A stretch of DNA of 18,929 nt from an uncultured Adlercreutzia sp. Its GTDB lineage: Bacteria > Actinomycetota > Coriobacteriia > Coriobacteriales > Eggerthellaceae. The notes beneath the pieces are model-generated. The model was given only the letters and a program-made list of their open reading frames with translations, was not told the origin of the DNA and searched no databases. The DNA is taken from positions 1 to 18,929 of the forward strand of contig CABSMC010000048.1 in NCBI GenBank assembly GCA_902478715.1, in the 5' to 3' direction. The translations under genes were made by a program, and so were the position numbers. This document shows, piece by piece, positions 8,375-15,131 of the stretch (the first letter of the stretch is position 1; each line of letters opens with the position of its first letter).

Positions 8375-9070
8375 ATGAAAATTACCGTTACCCGCTTCGA
8401 CCCCTCACAGGATGCATCTCCCTACGAGCAGAGCTTCGAAGTGCCCTATCGCGACAATATAACGGCGCTCGAGGCTTTGATGCACATCTACGAGAACGAA
8501 GAGCCCATCGCCTTTGACTATTCCTGCCATGGCCGTAGCTGCGGACGATGCGCCATGATGGTGGACGGCGAGCCCAAGTTGGCCTGCATTACCCCTTTGA
8601 CCGACGGGGCCCACGATATCGCTCCGCTTGAGGGCTACCCGGTGCTGCACGACCTCATCGTCGACAAGACCCAGCGCCATCTGGCCACTTCGGCGCGATA
8701 CAACCGCGTGCGTTTCGATGACATGAACCGCGACGAGATCAACCAGTTCGACATGGGCGCCCAGGAGAAGGTGTACTCCATCGAGTGGTGTACCCGCTGT
8801 GGCCGCTGCAGCTCGGTGTGCCCGGCGATGCAGACCAACGCCGATTACGTAGGGCCCATGACCATGCTGGCCACGGCCTACCGATACTACGACCCCTACG
8901 ACCAGGCAGATCGCGTGGTGCAAGCTGTTCAGGACGGGCTGTACCGATGCATCTTGTGCGGTCAGTGCACCGAGGTATGCGATTCGGCCGAAATCGATCA
9001 CCTGACTTACTGGAACGACTTGCGCGCCGCCGCCGAGGAGCGGGGTTTGAAGCCGCGCTGGGCGAAGTAG
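8375..9070 (+). CDS. SdhB/FrdB-like iron-sulfur electron-transfer subunit, module 1
   Basis: The product is 231 residues, slightly shorter than E. coli FrdB/SdhB. The N-terminal ferredoxin-like domain binds a [2Fe-2S] centre through Cys51, 56, 59 and 71 (C-x4-C-x2-C-x11-C, as in FrdB). The C-terminal domain has CTRCGRCSSVCP (Cys139, 142, 145, 149) and CILCGQCTEVC (Cys192, 195, 198, 202). Cys195 lies where FrdB has Val207 next to its [3Fe-4S] centre, so two [4Fe-4S] clusters are expected. The proline usual after the last cysteine is Asp. It has no signal peptide or membrane helix, so I infer it folds with the flavoprotein and is exported with it. It should pass electrons to FAD. ATG 8375 follows AAGGAGG by six bases and sits 17 bases after the flavoprotein stop, so the two are co-translated. 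No quinone-binding anchor gene follows. Confidence 0.92.
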   Translation: MKITVTRFDPSQDASPYEQSFEVPYRDNITALEALMHIYENEEPIAFDYSCHGRSCGRCAMMVDGEPKLACITPLTDGAHDIAPLEGYPVLHDLIVDKTQRHLATSARYNRVRFDDMNRDEINQFDMGAQEKVYSIEWCTRCGRCSSVCPAMQTNADYVGPMTMLATAYRYYDPYDQADRVVQAVQDGLYRCILCGQCTEVCDSAEIDHLTYWNDLRAAAEERGLKPRWAK

Positions 9071-9134
9071 GCCACTTATTTGTGTCGTTGCGGGGGCGGC
9101 CGATGGGGCGCTCCCGCTGGCAATTATCCCAATC

Positions 9135-9163
9135 GCTGCCGACGCGAAGGCGCCGTCGGCAGC
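9135..9163 (+). other. Strong intra-operon hairpin before the third gene of module 1
   Basis: GCTGCCGACG (9135-9144) pairs perfectly with CGTCGGCAGC (9154-9163) around a 9-base loop. It has no following T run, so it is not a classical terminator. It lies seven bases before the AAGGAG ribosome site of the next gene. It could be an mRNA processing or stability element that separates expression of the first two genes from the last two, or a weak attenuator. Confidence 0.6.
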
Positions 9164-9184
9164 CCGATGAAAGGAGCAGAGGGC

Positions 9185-10792
9185 ATGGCAACGGAAACAT
9201 ACGATGCGGTCATTATCGGATCGGGCCATAACGGCCTCATTGTCGGCAACTACTTGGCCATGGCGGGTCTGAGCGTGTGCGTGCTCGAGGCCAAGAACGT
9301 CATCGGGGGCTGCACCGCCACGGTGGAATGCACGCTGCCCGGCTTCAAGCACGATATCGGCTCGGTGGCTCTGGGCGCCATCCAGTCCAATCCCGTCTAT
9401 GCCGATGACGAGTTGGGCATTCGCGAGAAGTACGGGTTCGAGTTCATCGACACGAAGAAGAACGGCGCCACGCTGTATCCCGACGGAACCGGTGTGCTGG
9501 AGGACGGCGATTTGGCCCACGAGCTGGAGCAGATCGCCGCGTACTCTCCCGAGGACGCCCAAGCCTACGGGCAGTTCATCCAGGAGAAGGCGCGTCTTCT
9601 TCCGCTGATCTCCACGGGCATGTCCACCTGCCCGCCTCCTATGGGCCTGTTCGTCAATCAGTTGAACTCCACGCCGGAGGGCCGTGATCTGTTCAAGTCC
9701 ATGTCGATGACGGCCCTGCAGATGGCGCAGCAGTGGTTTAAGCACCCCAAGACGATCTCCCATGTGTTGAAGATCTCCACGGAGGTCATGGTCACGCCAG
9801 AGGATGCCGGGAGCGCCATGTGGATGATGTTCGTGGCCGTGGGCAATGCCTTCCGCTCGGGATCGCTGCCCAAGGGCGGCTCCATCGCGCTGCCCAACGC
9901 CTTGGCGGCCGCCCTGAAAGACCGCGGCGGCAAGATCGTTCTCAACAAGAAGGTGACCAAGATCAACGTTGAGAATGGGCGTGCCGTCAGCGTCGAGACC
10001 GAGGACGGCGACGTCTACGTGGGAACGAAGGCCATCATCTCCAACGTGGATGCCCGTCGCGTGTTCCTCGAGATGGTGGACGGCTACGAGCTCGATCCCA
10101 AGTTCAAGCGCGACCTGGAGCAAATCGTTCCGGCGCCCATGTCCGGTGTCATGCAGGCGGTGGCCATCGACGATGCGCCGCACTACAAGGCCGGTCCCGA
10201 GTTCGACGACGCCGTCGTGGTGGAGCCCATTCCCGAGAACTTCCAGGACCTGCTGGACGGCTATCGCGCCATGGTCGAGGGCCGTCTTCCCGAGAAGCGC
10301 TCCCTGTGCCCCGAATCGCTCGTGCCGTCGCTGTTCGACCCCCAGCGGGCCCCCGAGGGCAAGCATGTCCTCTACCTCTGGCAGCTGGCCCCCTCCGGCG
10401 TCGGCGAGGAGGGCATGGACTGGTGGAAGAACCATCCCGAGGAGGTGGAGCGCTTTGCCCGCGACATCCGCGAGCACTTCTTCAGCTACACCACCAATCT
10501 CAGCGAAGACAACGTGATGGCCTACAAGGTGTTCACGCCCGACTTCTACAGCGAGTGGAACGAGAACATCATCGACGGCAACATCACGGGTCCGGGCGCC
10601 TATCTGTTCCAGAGCTACGCCTATCGCCCTCTGCCCGAGATCGGCCAGTTCCGCACGATGATCGACGGTCTGTACCTGACGGGCATGGGCACCCATCCGG
10701 GCGGCGCGGTCACCGGCGGCGGCCGCGGCACGGCTCAAGTCGTTTTGGAGGATCTGGACATCGACTGGGACGACACGCTGGATAACAAGTAA
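9185..10792 (+). CDS. Phytoene-desaturase-like NAD(P)/FAD-dependent oxidoreductase (COG1233/PYROXD2 type)
   Basis: The product is 535 residues with no export signal, so it should be cytoplasmic. The FAD-binding motif GSGHNG is at residues 12-17, Glu35 is the ribose ligand, and VIGGCTATVE follows as in CrtI-type desaturases and PYROXD2 relatives. Near the C-terminus, YLTGMGTHPGGAVTGG is the family's second FAD-contacting motif. The family oxidises or isomerises C-C bonds in hydrophobic substrates such as carotenoids. No carotenoid genes lie nearby, so the true substrate is open. ATG 9185 follows AAGGAG by eight bases. The gene is 114 bases after the iron-sulfur gene, across a strong hairpin, and 22 bases before a small membrane-protein gene. 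By position it probably makes or removes a double bond in the compound handled by the exported reductase, or in a related intermediate; that is inference. Confidence 0.87.
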   Translation: MATETYDAVIIGSGHNGLIVGNYLAMAGLSVCVLEAKNVIGGCTATVECTLPGFKHDIGSVALGAIQSNPVYADDELGIREKYGFEFIDTKKNGATLYPDGTGVLEDGDLAHELEQIAAYSPEDAQAYGQFIQEKARLLPLISTGMSTCPPPMGLFVNQLNSTPEGRDLFKSMSMTALQMAQQWFKHPKTISHVLKISTEVMVTPEDAGSAMWMMFVAVGNAFRSGSLPKGGSIALPNALAAALKDRGGKIVLNKKVTKINVENGRAVSVETEDGDVYVGTKAIISNVDARRVFLEMVDGYELDPKFKRDLEQIVPAPMSGVMQAVAIDDAPHYKAGPEFDDAVVVEPIPENFQDLLDGYRAMVEGRLPEKRSLCPESLVPSLFDPQRAPEGKHVLYLWQLAPSGVGEEGMDWWKNHPEEVERFARDIREHFFSYTTNLSEDNVMAYKVFTPDFYSEWNENIIDGNITGPGAYLFQSYAYRPLPEIGQFRTMIDGLYLTGMGTHPGGAVTGGGRGTAQVVLEDLDIDWDDTLDNK

Positions 10793-10814
10793 GCGCGAAA
10801 GGATCTGACCGCTC

Positions 10815-11387
10815 ATGGCTAAATGCTTGAATATCTTGGAAATCGTCTTCGGTGCCTGGGTGCTCCTCTCGGTTCCGCTGCTCGGCTGCGCCAGCGCCGC
10901 CCTCGCCGTAGACCTGATGGCCGGCGCGCTTATCGTGGTGCTCGCCGGGGCCTCGACGGGCATGAAGGAGTACAACCCGGGCTGCGACTGGGCGCTGGTG
11001 TTCGTGGGATGCGCCTTCGCTGTGTGGGGCATCGCCGATGCGGCGGCGAGCCTTGGTGGCGCCCCGGTCAACGAGATCATCTTCGGGCTTTTGGTGGCGC
11101 TCGTCGCCTTCGGGGCCACGCGCTTCACCACGGTTTACGATGGCGCGTCCTTCTACGATCGCGGGGGAGCGCCCATGGTGGACGTGAAGAGCCTGCGCAT
11201 GAAGGACGACACCATTCTCATGAAAGCGCTTCTGCTGCAATCCATGCCCTCGACGGTCTACGTGCGCCCCGATGAGGTATGGAAGGTGCTGACGATGATC
11301 CCCTTCGACCTCGTCAAGCAGCTCCCCGCGTTCCTCGTGAAGGGCTACAAGGATTGCCGGGCCCAACAGAAAGAGGCTCAGAAGTAG
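10815..11387 (+). CDS. Small four-helix membrane protein of unknown function (SPW-repeat-like)
   Basis: The product is 190 residues. Four hydrophobic segments are visible at about residues 5-24, 29-48, 58-78 and 84-104, followed by an ~85-residue soluble tail ending in a basic stretch. The paired pattern FGAWVLLSVPLLG and FVGCAFAVWGIAD recalls SPW-repeat membrane proteins, but the SPW triplet itself is not conserved, so this is tentative. It has no cofactor motif and no haem-ligand pattern that I can assign. The start at ATG 10815 has AAAGGA 11 bases upstream. It is the last gene of module 1, 22 bases after the desaturase-like gene and followed by a hairpin. It could hold the oxidoreductase at the membrane or help take up substrate. 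Module 2 has no counterpart. Confidence 0.8.
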   Translation: MAKCLNILEIVFGAWVLLSVPLLGCASAALAVDLMAGALIVVLAGASTGMKEYNPGCDWALVFVGCAFAVWGIADAAASLGGAPVNEIIFGLLVALVAFGATRFTTVYDGASFYDRGGAPMVDVKSLRMKDDTILMKALLLQSMPSTVYVRPDEVWKVLTMIPFDLVKQLPAFLVKGYKDCRAQQKEAQK

Positions 11388-11416
11388 AACGTCTGGGGCT
11401 GAGGCTTGACATTAGA

Positions 11417-11449
11417 GCGAAGGGCTCCCTCGTGCAGGGCGCCCTTCGC
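11417..11449 (+). terminator. Probable terminator hairpin of module 1
   Basis: GCGAAGGGC (11417-11425) pairs perfectly with GCCCTTCGC (11441-11449). Inside it CCCT (11427-11430) pairs with AGGG (11436-11439), giving a 13-bp stem with one mismatch. It starts 30 bases after the membrane-protein stop. There is no clean T run (ATTGGTCAATT follows), so termination may be partial. Confidence 0.6.
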
Positions 11450-11466
11450 ATTGGTCAATTATCTGT

Positions 11467-11500
11467 GTTCCGCTGGGTTTGAGTGCTGTTTTGGCGGAAC
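11467..11500. repeat. Inverted repeat upstream of the trigger factor promoter
   Basis: GTTCCGC (11467-11473) and GCGGAAC (11494-11500) form a 7-bp inverted repeat with a 20-base spacer. It ends 24 bases before the proposed -35 box. It could be a regulator site; function unproven. Confidence 0.35.
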
Positions 11501-11524
11501 CTGTGAACCCTGTGGGCTTCGATC

Positions 11525-11552
11525 TTGTGGGCGCGGGCTGTGCTACTATAGC
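11525..11552 (+). promoter_or_regulatory. Candidate promoter of the trigger factor gene
   Basis: TTGTGG (11525-11530; three of six) and TATAGC (11547-11552; four of six) are 16 bases apart. TACTAT at 11544-11549 is an alternative -10 box but has no good -35 partner. The AT-rich spot in an otherwise GC-rich gap is the main support. Confidence 0.4.
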
Positions 11553-11565
11553 GGGCAAACCTTAC

Positions 11566-11584
11566 GGGCCGCATAAGGCGGCCC
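11566..11584 (+). other. Hairpin in the trigger factor leader
   Basis: GGGCCGC (11566-11572) pairs perfectly with GCGGCCC (11578-11584) around ATAAG. The palindrome CTTCGCGAAG (11586-11595) follows directly and overlaps the start of the ribosome site. The leader could fold so as to limit translation. Confidence 0.4.
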
Positions 11585-11611
11585 TCTTCGCGAAGGAGGA
11601 GCACCGAATTT

Positions 11612-12949
11612 ATGAAGGTAACCGAGAAAAAGCTCGCCGACGGCGTCATCAAGCTCGATTGCGAGGCGACGGCCATCGAGGTTAACAACGCGCTCAAGGA
11701 GGCCGCCGAGGCTTTCGCCATGCAGATGGGCGTGCGTCCCGCACCGGGCAAATCCATCGAGGAGCTGGCGAAAGAACAGCTGGGCATCGCTGATTTGGAC
11801 AAGATCGTCGAGCCCAACGCCATCGAGGTGCTTGTGCCCCGGGCGCTCGACCGCCGCAACCTCGTGCCGGCGTTCCCGCCCAAGGCCACGCCCACGGTGA
11901 AGTTCGAGCGCGGCAAGAAGTTCACGTTCACTCTGAACGTCACCGTGAAGCCCACCTACGAGCTGACCACCTACGAGCCGGTGGAGATCACCGTGCCCCC
12001 CTTCACCTTCGACGAGACCCCCATCAATCAGCAGCTGGAGGAGATCGCCAAGAACTCCGTCACCTACGTGGTAGCCGACGCGAAGCCGCTTGAGGCGGGA
12101 GACGCCTGCTCCATCGCCATGAAGTGCTTCGACGACGGCGAGGAGCTCAAAGCGCTCACCTGCGAGGACCGCACCTACCTCATGGGCCGCGGGTACATGC
12201 CCGAAGGCTTCGACGAGGCGCTCCTGGGCATGGAGCCGGGTCAGACCAAGGAGTTCACCTTCGAGGCTCCCTTGGGCACCGAGAACGGGGAAGTGGTGAA
12301 CAAGCCCATCTCCTGCACGGTGACCGTGAAGGAGATTCAGCAGGAGGTCGTGCCGGTCATCGACGACGCTTGGGTGAAGGCGAACATGCCCATGTTCGCG
12401 AGCAAGGAGGCTCTGGTGGCCGATATGCGCCGCGTTTTCGAGGCCCAGCAGCGCGAGGCCTACGAGGGCTACGTGCAGCAGATGGCCGTCGGCCAGCTCA
12501 CGCGGCGCTTCGAGGGCCGCATCGCCGACGAGATCTACGAGGCCACGCGCGACCAGCTCATGCAGAACCTGCGCATGGAGCTTCAGCAGGCCGGCATGAC
12601 CTGGGAGCAGTTCGTGGCCCAAAACGGTGGCGAGCAGCAGTTCGGCATGATGCTCATGATGCAGACCCGCGAGGTGCTGGTGCAGGGCTTCTGTCTGGAT
12701 GCGGTGTACCGTCACGAGCGCTTGACGCTGACCGACAAGGATCTGGAGGACGCCTGCCTGGGCATGAATCCCCAGGGCAATCCCAAGATGATGCGTCAGC
12801 AACTGGAAGACTCGGGTCGCGGTTTCGCTCTGCGCGAGACGGCCGAGCGCTTGAAGGCCGCCCGCTTCGTGGCCTCCCAGGCGAAGATCACCGTAGCCGA
12901 CGCGCCCGCGGCGCCCGCCGACGAGGCGAAGGCGGCCGACGAGAACTAG
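11612..12949 (+). CDS. Trigger factor-like ribosome-associated chaperone, divergent
   Basis: The product is 445 residues, close to the usual trigger factor length. An N-terminal ribosome-binding-type domain covers ~1-115. An FKBP-like peptidyl-prolyl isomerase domain covers ~150-245 (LMGRGYMPEGFDEALLGMEP is typical). A helical C-terminal chaperone domain runs to ~435 and a charged Ala/Asp/Glu tail follows. Trigger factor binds nascent chains at the ribosome exit. The family ribosome-docking signature GFRKGKVP is not present; the matching loop here reads MGVRPAPGKS, so binding may be altered. It is not beside clpP or clpX, where the canonical gene often lies, so the genome may hold a second, canonical copy. 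ATG 11612 has GGAGGA 11 bases upstream, a somewhat long spacer. A hairpin 42 bases after the stop is a likely terminator. Confidence 0.85.
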   Translation: MKVTEKKLADGVIKLDCEATAIEVNNALKEAAEAFAMQMGVRPAPGKSIEELAKEQLGIADLDKIVEPNAIEVLVPRALDRRNLVPAFPPKATPTVKFERGKKFTFTLNVTVKPTYELTTYEPVEITVPPFTFDETPINQQLEEIAKNSVTYVVADAKPLEAGDACSIAMKCFDDGEELKALTCEDRTYLMGRGYMPEGFDEALLGMEPGQTKEFTFEAPLGTENGEVVNKPISCTVTVKEIQQEVVPVIDDAWVKANMPMFASKEALVADMRRVFEAQQREAYEGYVQQMAVGQLTRRFEGRIADEIYEATRDQLMQNLRMELQQAGMTWEQFVAQNGGEQQFGMMLMMQTREVLVQGFCLDAVYRHERLTLTDKDLEDACLGMNPQGNPKMMRQQLEDSGRGFALRETAERLKAARFVASQAKITVADAPAAPADEAKAADEN

Positions 12950-12990
12950 CTTACGGGCCGATATCGGCCTTGCGCCATAACCACACGCCA

Positions 12991-13015
12991 GGGCGGGGGC
13001 TTCCCCGCCCGTTTC
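12991..13015 (+). terminator. Probable terminator of the trigger factor gene, abutting the next start
   Basis: GGGCGGGG (12991-12998) pairs perfectly with CCCCGCCC (13003-13010), loop GCTT, followed by GTTTCT. The stem is very stable but the T run is short. The next gene's first ATG is only six bases after the stem. Confidence 0.6.
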
Positions 13016-13016
13016 T

Positions 13017-15131
13017 ATGAAGGACGTACTCTCTGTGTCTAAGAAGCCCGCGCCCCAATCTCATCGCAGTCCCAAGCGCCCGGAAAAGGGCGCTCCGAAA
13101 AACGCGCGTCCCTCCCTGCCGGCTTCGGCGTTCCTGCCTACCACGCGGGCCGAGGCCGATGCGCGCGGCTGGGGGCAGCTCGACTTCGTCTACGTCTCCG
13201 GCGACGCCTACGTGGATCATCCCTCCTTCGGGAGCGCCATCATCACGCGGGTGCTGGAGTCCCACGGCTACAAGGTGGGCTTCATCGCCCAGCCCGATTG
13301 GAACGACCCGGAAAGCGTCGCGGTGTTCGGCGAGCCGCGGCTGGGATTCCTCGTGTCGGCGGGCAACATGGACTCCATGGTGAACCACTACACGGTGAAC
13401 AAGAAGCGCCGCCACGACGATGCCTACACGCCGGGCGGCAAGGGCGGCGAGCGTCCCAACCACGCGGCCGCGGTCTATTCGAACCTCATTCGCCGCACCT
13501 TCAAGGAAACGCCCATCATTTTGGGCGGCATCGAGGCGAGTTTGCGCCGGCTCGCCCATTACGACTACTGGTCCGATTCCCTCAAGCGCTCCATCTTGCT
13601 TGATTCCGGGGCCGACCTCATCTCCTACGGCATGGGGGAGCGCTCTATCGTCGAGATTGCCGATGCCCTTGCCGCGGGCCTTTCCGTGAGCGACCTCACC
13701 TTCATCGACGGCACGGTGTTTCGTACGCGCTCGCTCGAGCACGTGGTCGACTACGAGATGCTGCCCAGTTGGGATGAGGTTTCGGGTGACAAGCGCGCCT
13801 TCGCGGAGAGTTTCGCCACCCAGTACCGCGCGAGCGATCCGGTGTGTGGCAGTCGCTTGGTGGAGGCCTACCCCCATGGCGTGTATGTCGTGCAGAACCC
13901 GCCGGCTGCGCCGTTGACCCAAAACGAGATGGACGCCGTCTATCGCCTGCCCTATGCGCGCACATGGCATCCTTCCTACGACGAGGCCGGCGGCGTGCCG
14001 GCGCTGGCCGAGGTGAAGTTCTCGCTCACCTCCTGCCGCGGCTGCTTCGGCGAGTGCGCCTTCTGCGCGCTCACCTTCCATCAGGGACGCATCGTCACGG
14101 GCCGCTCCCACGAGTCGCTGCTGGATGAGGCCCGTGCTATGACGGAAGATCCCGAGTTCAAGGGGTACATTCACGATGTGGGCGGTCCCACGGCGAATTT
14201 CCGCGGGCCGGCCTGCGCCAAGCAGCGCACGCGGGGTGCCTGCACAGACCGCCGCTGTTTGGGCACGAAACCCTGTCCGGCGCTGAAGGCCGACCATCGC
14301 GACTACACGGGGCTTCTGCGCAAGCTGCGGAAGCTGCCCGGCGTGAAGAAGGTGTTCGTGCGCTCCGGCATTCGCTTCGACTACGTCATGGCCGACCCCG
14401 ATCCCGATCGTACGTTTCTGCGCGAGCTGGTCGAGCACCACGTGTCCGGCCAGCTGCGCGTGGCCCCCGAGCATGTGTCCGACACCGTGCTTGCTGCCAT
14501 GGGCAAGCCGCCTCGGGCCGTCTACGACGCGTTCTGCGACGCTTTCGAGGAAATCAATCGCGAGACGGGCAAGAAGCAGTTCGTCGTGCCTTATCTCATG
14601 TCGTCGCATCCGGGCAGCACGTTGGCCGAGGCCATCGAGCTGGCCGAGTACGTGCGCGACATGGGCTTCAACCCCGAGCAGGTGCAGGATTTCTACCCCA
14701 CGCCCTCGACGATTTCCACGTGCATGTACTACACGGGCCTCGATCCCCTGACTATGGAACCCATTTACGTGCCGAAGACCCCGCACGAGAAGGCCCTTCA
14801 GCGGGCGCTCATCCAGTACCGCAACCCCGACAACTACGACTTGGTGCGCGAGGCGCTAACGAAGGCCGGGCGAACCGACCTCATCGGCTGGGACAAGCAG
14901 TGCCTCATCCGCCCCATCCGTCCCAAGAAGCGCGATGCGGACGGCGGCGCCCCGAAAGGGAAGGGGAGAGGCAATAAAGGGCGCGCTTCATCCAGCAACG
15001 GAAAGAACGCCAAAGGACGCGCCTCATCCGAGCGGAGTAGAGGTGCGGGAGGAGCTACCCCGAAATCGCAGCGCCAGGGCAAGCCCCCGAAGGCCAACGG
15101 TCGCAAAGGCGGCATCCGCAAGGGCCGTTAG
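13017..15131 (+). CDS. ygiQ: YgiQ-family radical SAM protein
   Basis: The product is 704 residues from ATG 13017. The N-terminal ~30 residues are a basic, disordered-looking extension, after which the YgiQ N-terminal domain begins (FLPTTRAEADARGW...). The radical SAM core carries Cys343, Cys347 and Cys350 in CFGECAFC, which bind the [4Fe-4S] cluster that cleaves S-adenosylmethionine. Further family blocks include GGIEASLRRLAHYDYWSD, VGGPTANFRGPAC and QVQDFYPTPSTISTCMYYTG. The last ~65 residues are Lys/Arg/Gly/Ser-rich and may bind nucleic acid. The biochemical role of YgiQ proteins is not settled. The start is uncertain: ATG 13017 has no ribosome site because a hairpin precedes it, while GTG 13035 has AAGGA ten bases upstream. 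The stop overlaps the stop of the convergent MarR gene by four bases. Confidence 0.9.
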   Translation: MKDVLSVSKKPAPQSHRSPKRPEKGAPKNARPSLPASAFLPTTRAEADARGWGQLDFVYVSGDAYVDHPSFGSAIITRVLESHGYKVGFIAQPDWNDPESVAVFGEPRLGFLVSAGNMDSMVNHYTVNKKRRHDDAYTPGGKGGERPNHAAAVYSNLIRRTFKETPIILGGIEASLRRLAHYDYWSDSLKRSILLDSGADLISYGMGERSIVEIADALAAGLSVSDLTFIDGTVFRTRSLEHVVDYEMLPSWDEVSGDKRAFAESFATQYRASDPVCGSRLVEAYPHGVYVVQNPPAAPLTQNEMDAVYRLPYARTWHPSYDEAGGVPALAEVKFSLTSCRGCFGECAFCALTFHQGRIVTGRSHESLLDEARAMTEDPEFKGYIHDVGGPTANFRGPACAKQRTRGACTDRRCLGTKPCPALKADHRDYTGLLRKLRKLPGVKKVFVRSGIRFDYVMADPDPDRTFLRELVEHHVSGQLRVAPEHVSDTVLAAMGKPPRAVYDAFCDAFEEINRETGKKQFVVPYLMSSHPGSTLAEAIELAEYVRDMGFNPEQVQDFYPTPSTISTCMYYTGLDPLTMEPIYVPKTPHEKALQRALIQYRNPDNYDLVREALTKAGRTDLIGWDKQCLIRPIRPKKRDADGGAPKGKGRGNKGRASSSNGKNAKGRASSERSRGAGGATPKSQRQGKPPKANGRKGGIRKGR
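14976..15029 (+). repeat. Imperfect 18-base direct repeat in the ygiQ tail
   Basis: The 18-base units at 14976-14993 and 15012-15029 match at 16 of 18 positions, 36 bases apart. Both encode KGRASS within the basic C-terminal tail, which suggests that the tail grew by short duplication. Confidence 0.5.

Noticed and set aside
6435..9070. Calling module 1 a fumarate reductase or succinate dehydrogenase
   Set aside because: The fold and partner fit the superfamily, but the substrate-binding motifs, covalent FAD histidine and membrane anchor are all missing.
9185..10792. Assigning a carotenoid pathway role to the desaturase-like gene
   Set aside because: No phytoene synthase, lycopene cyclase or other carotenoid gene lies in the window, and the family acts on many substrates.
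8405..11131. A 908-codon minus-strand open frame across three genes of module 1
   Set aside because: It spans gene boundaries and intergenic DNA, shows no domain, and is a shadow of genes with complete cofactor motifs on the plus strand.
11406..11411. A perfect TTGACA -35 box
   Set aside because: No -10-like hexamer lies 15-19 bases downstream; the spot is occupied by the GC-rich terminator stem.
12951..14786. A 611-codon minus-strand open frame opposite ygiQ
   Set aside because: The sense strand encodes a full radical SAM protein; the antisense product has no recognisable features.
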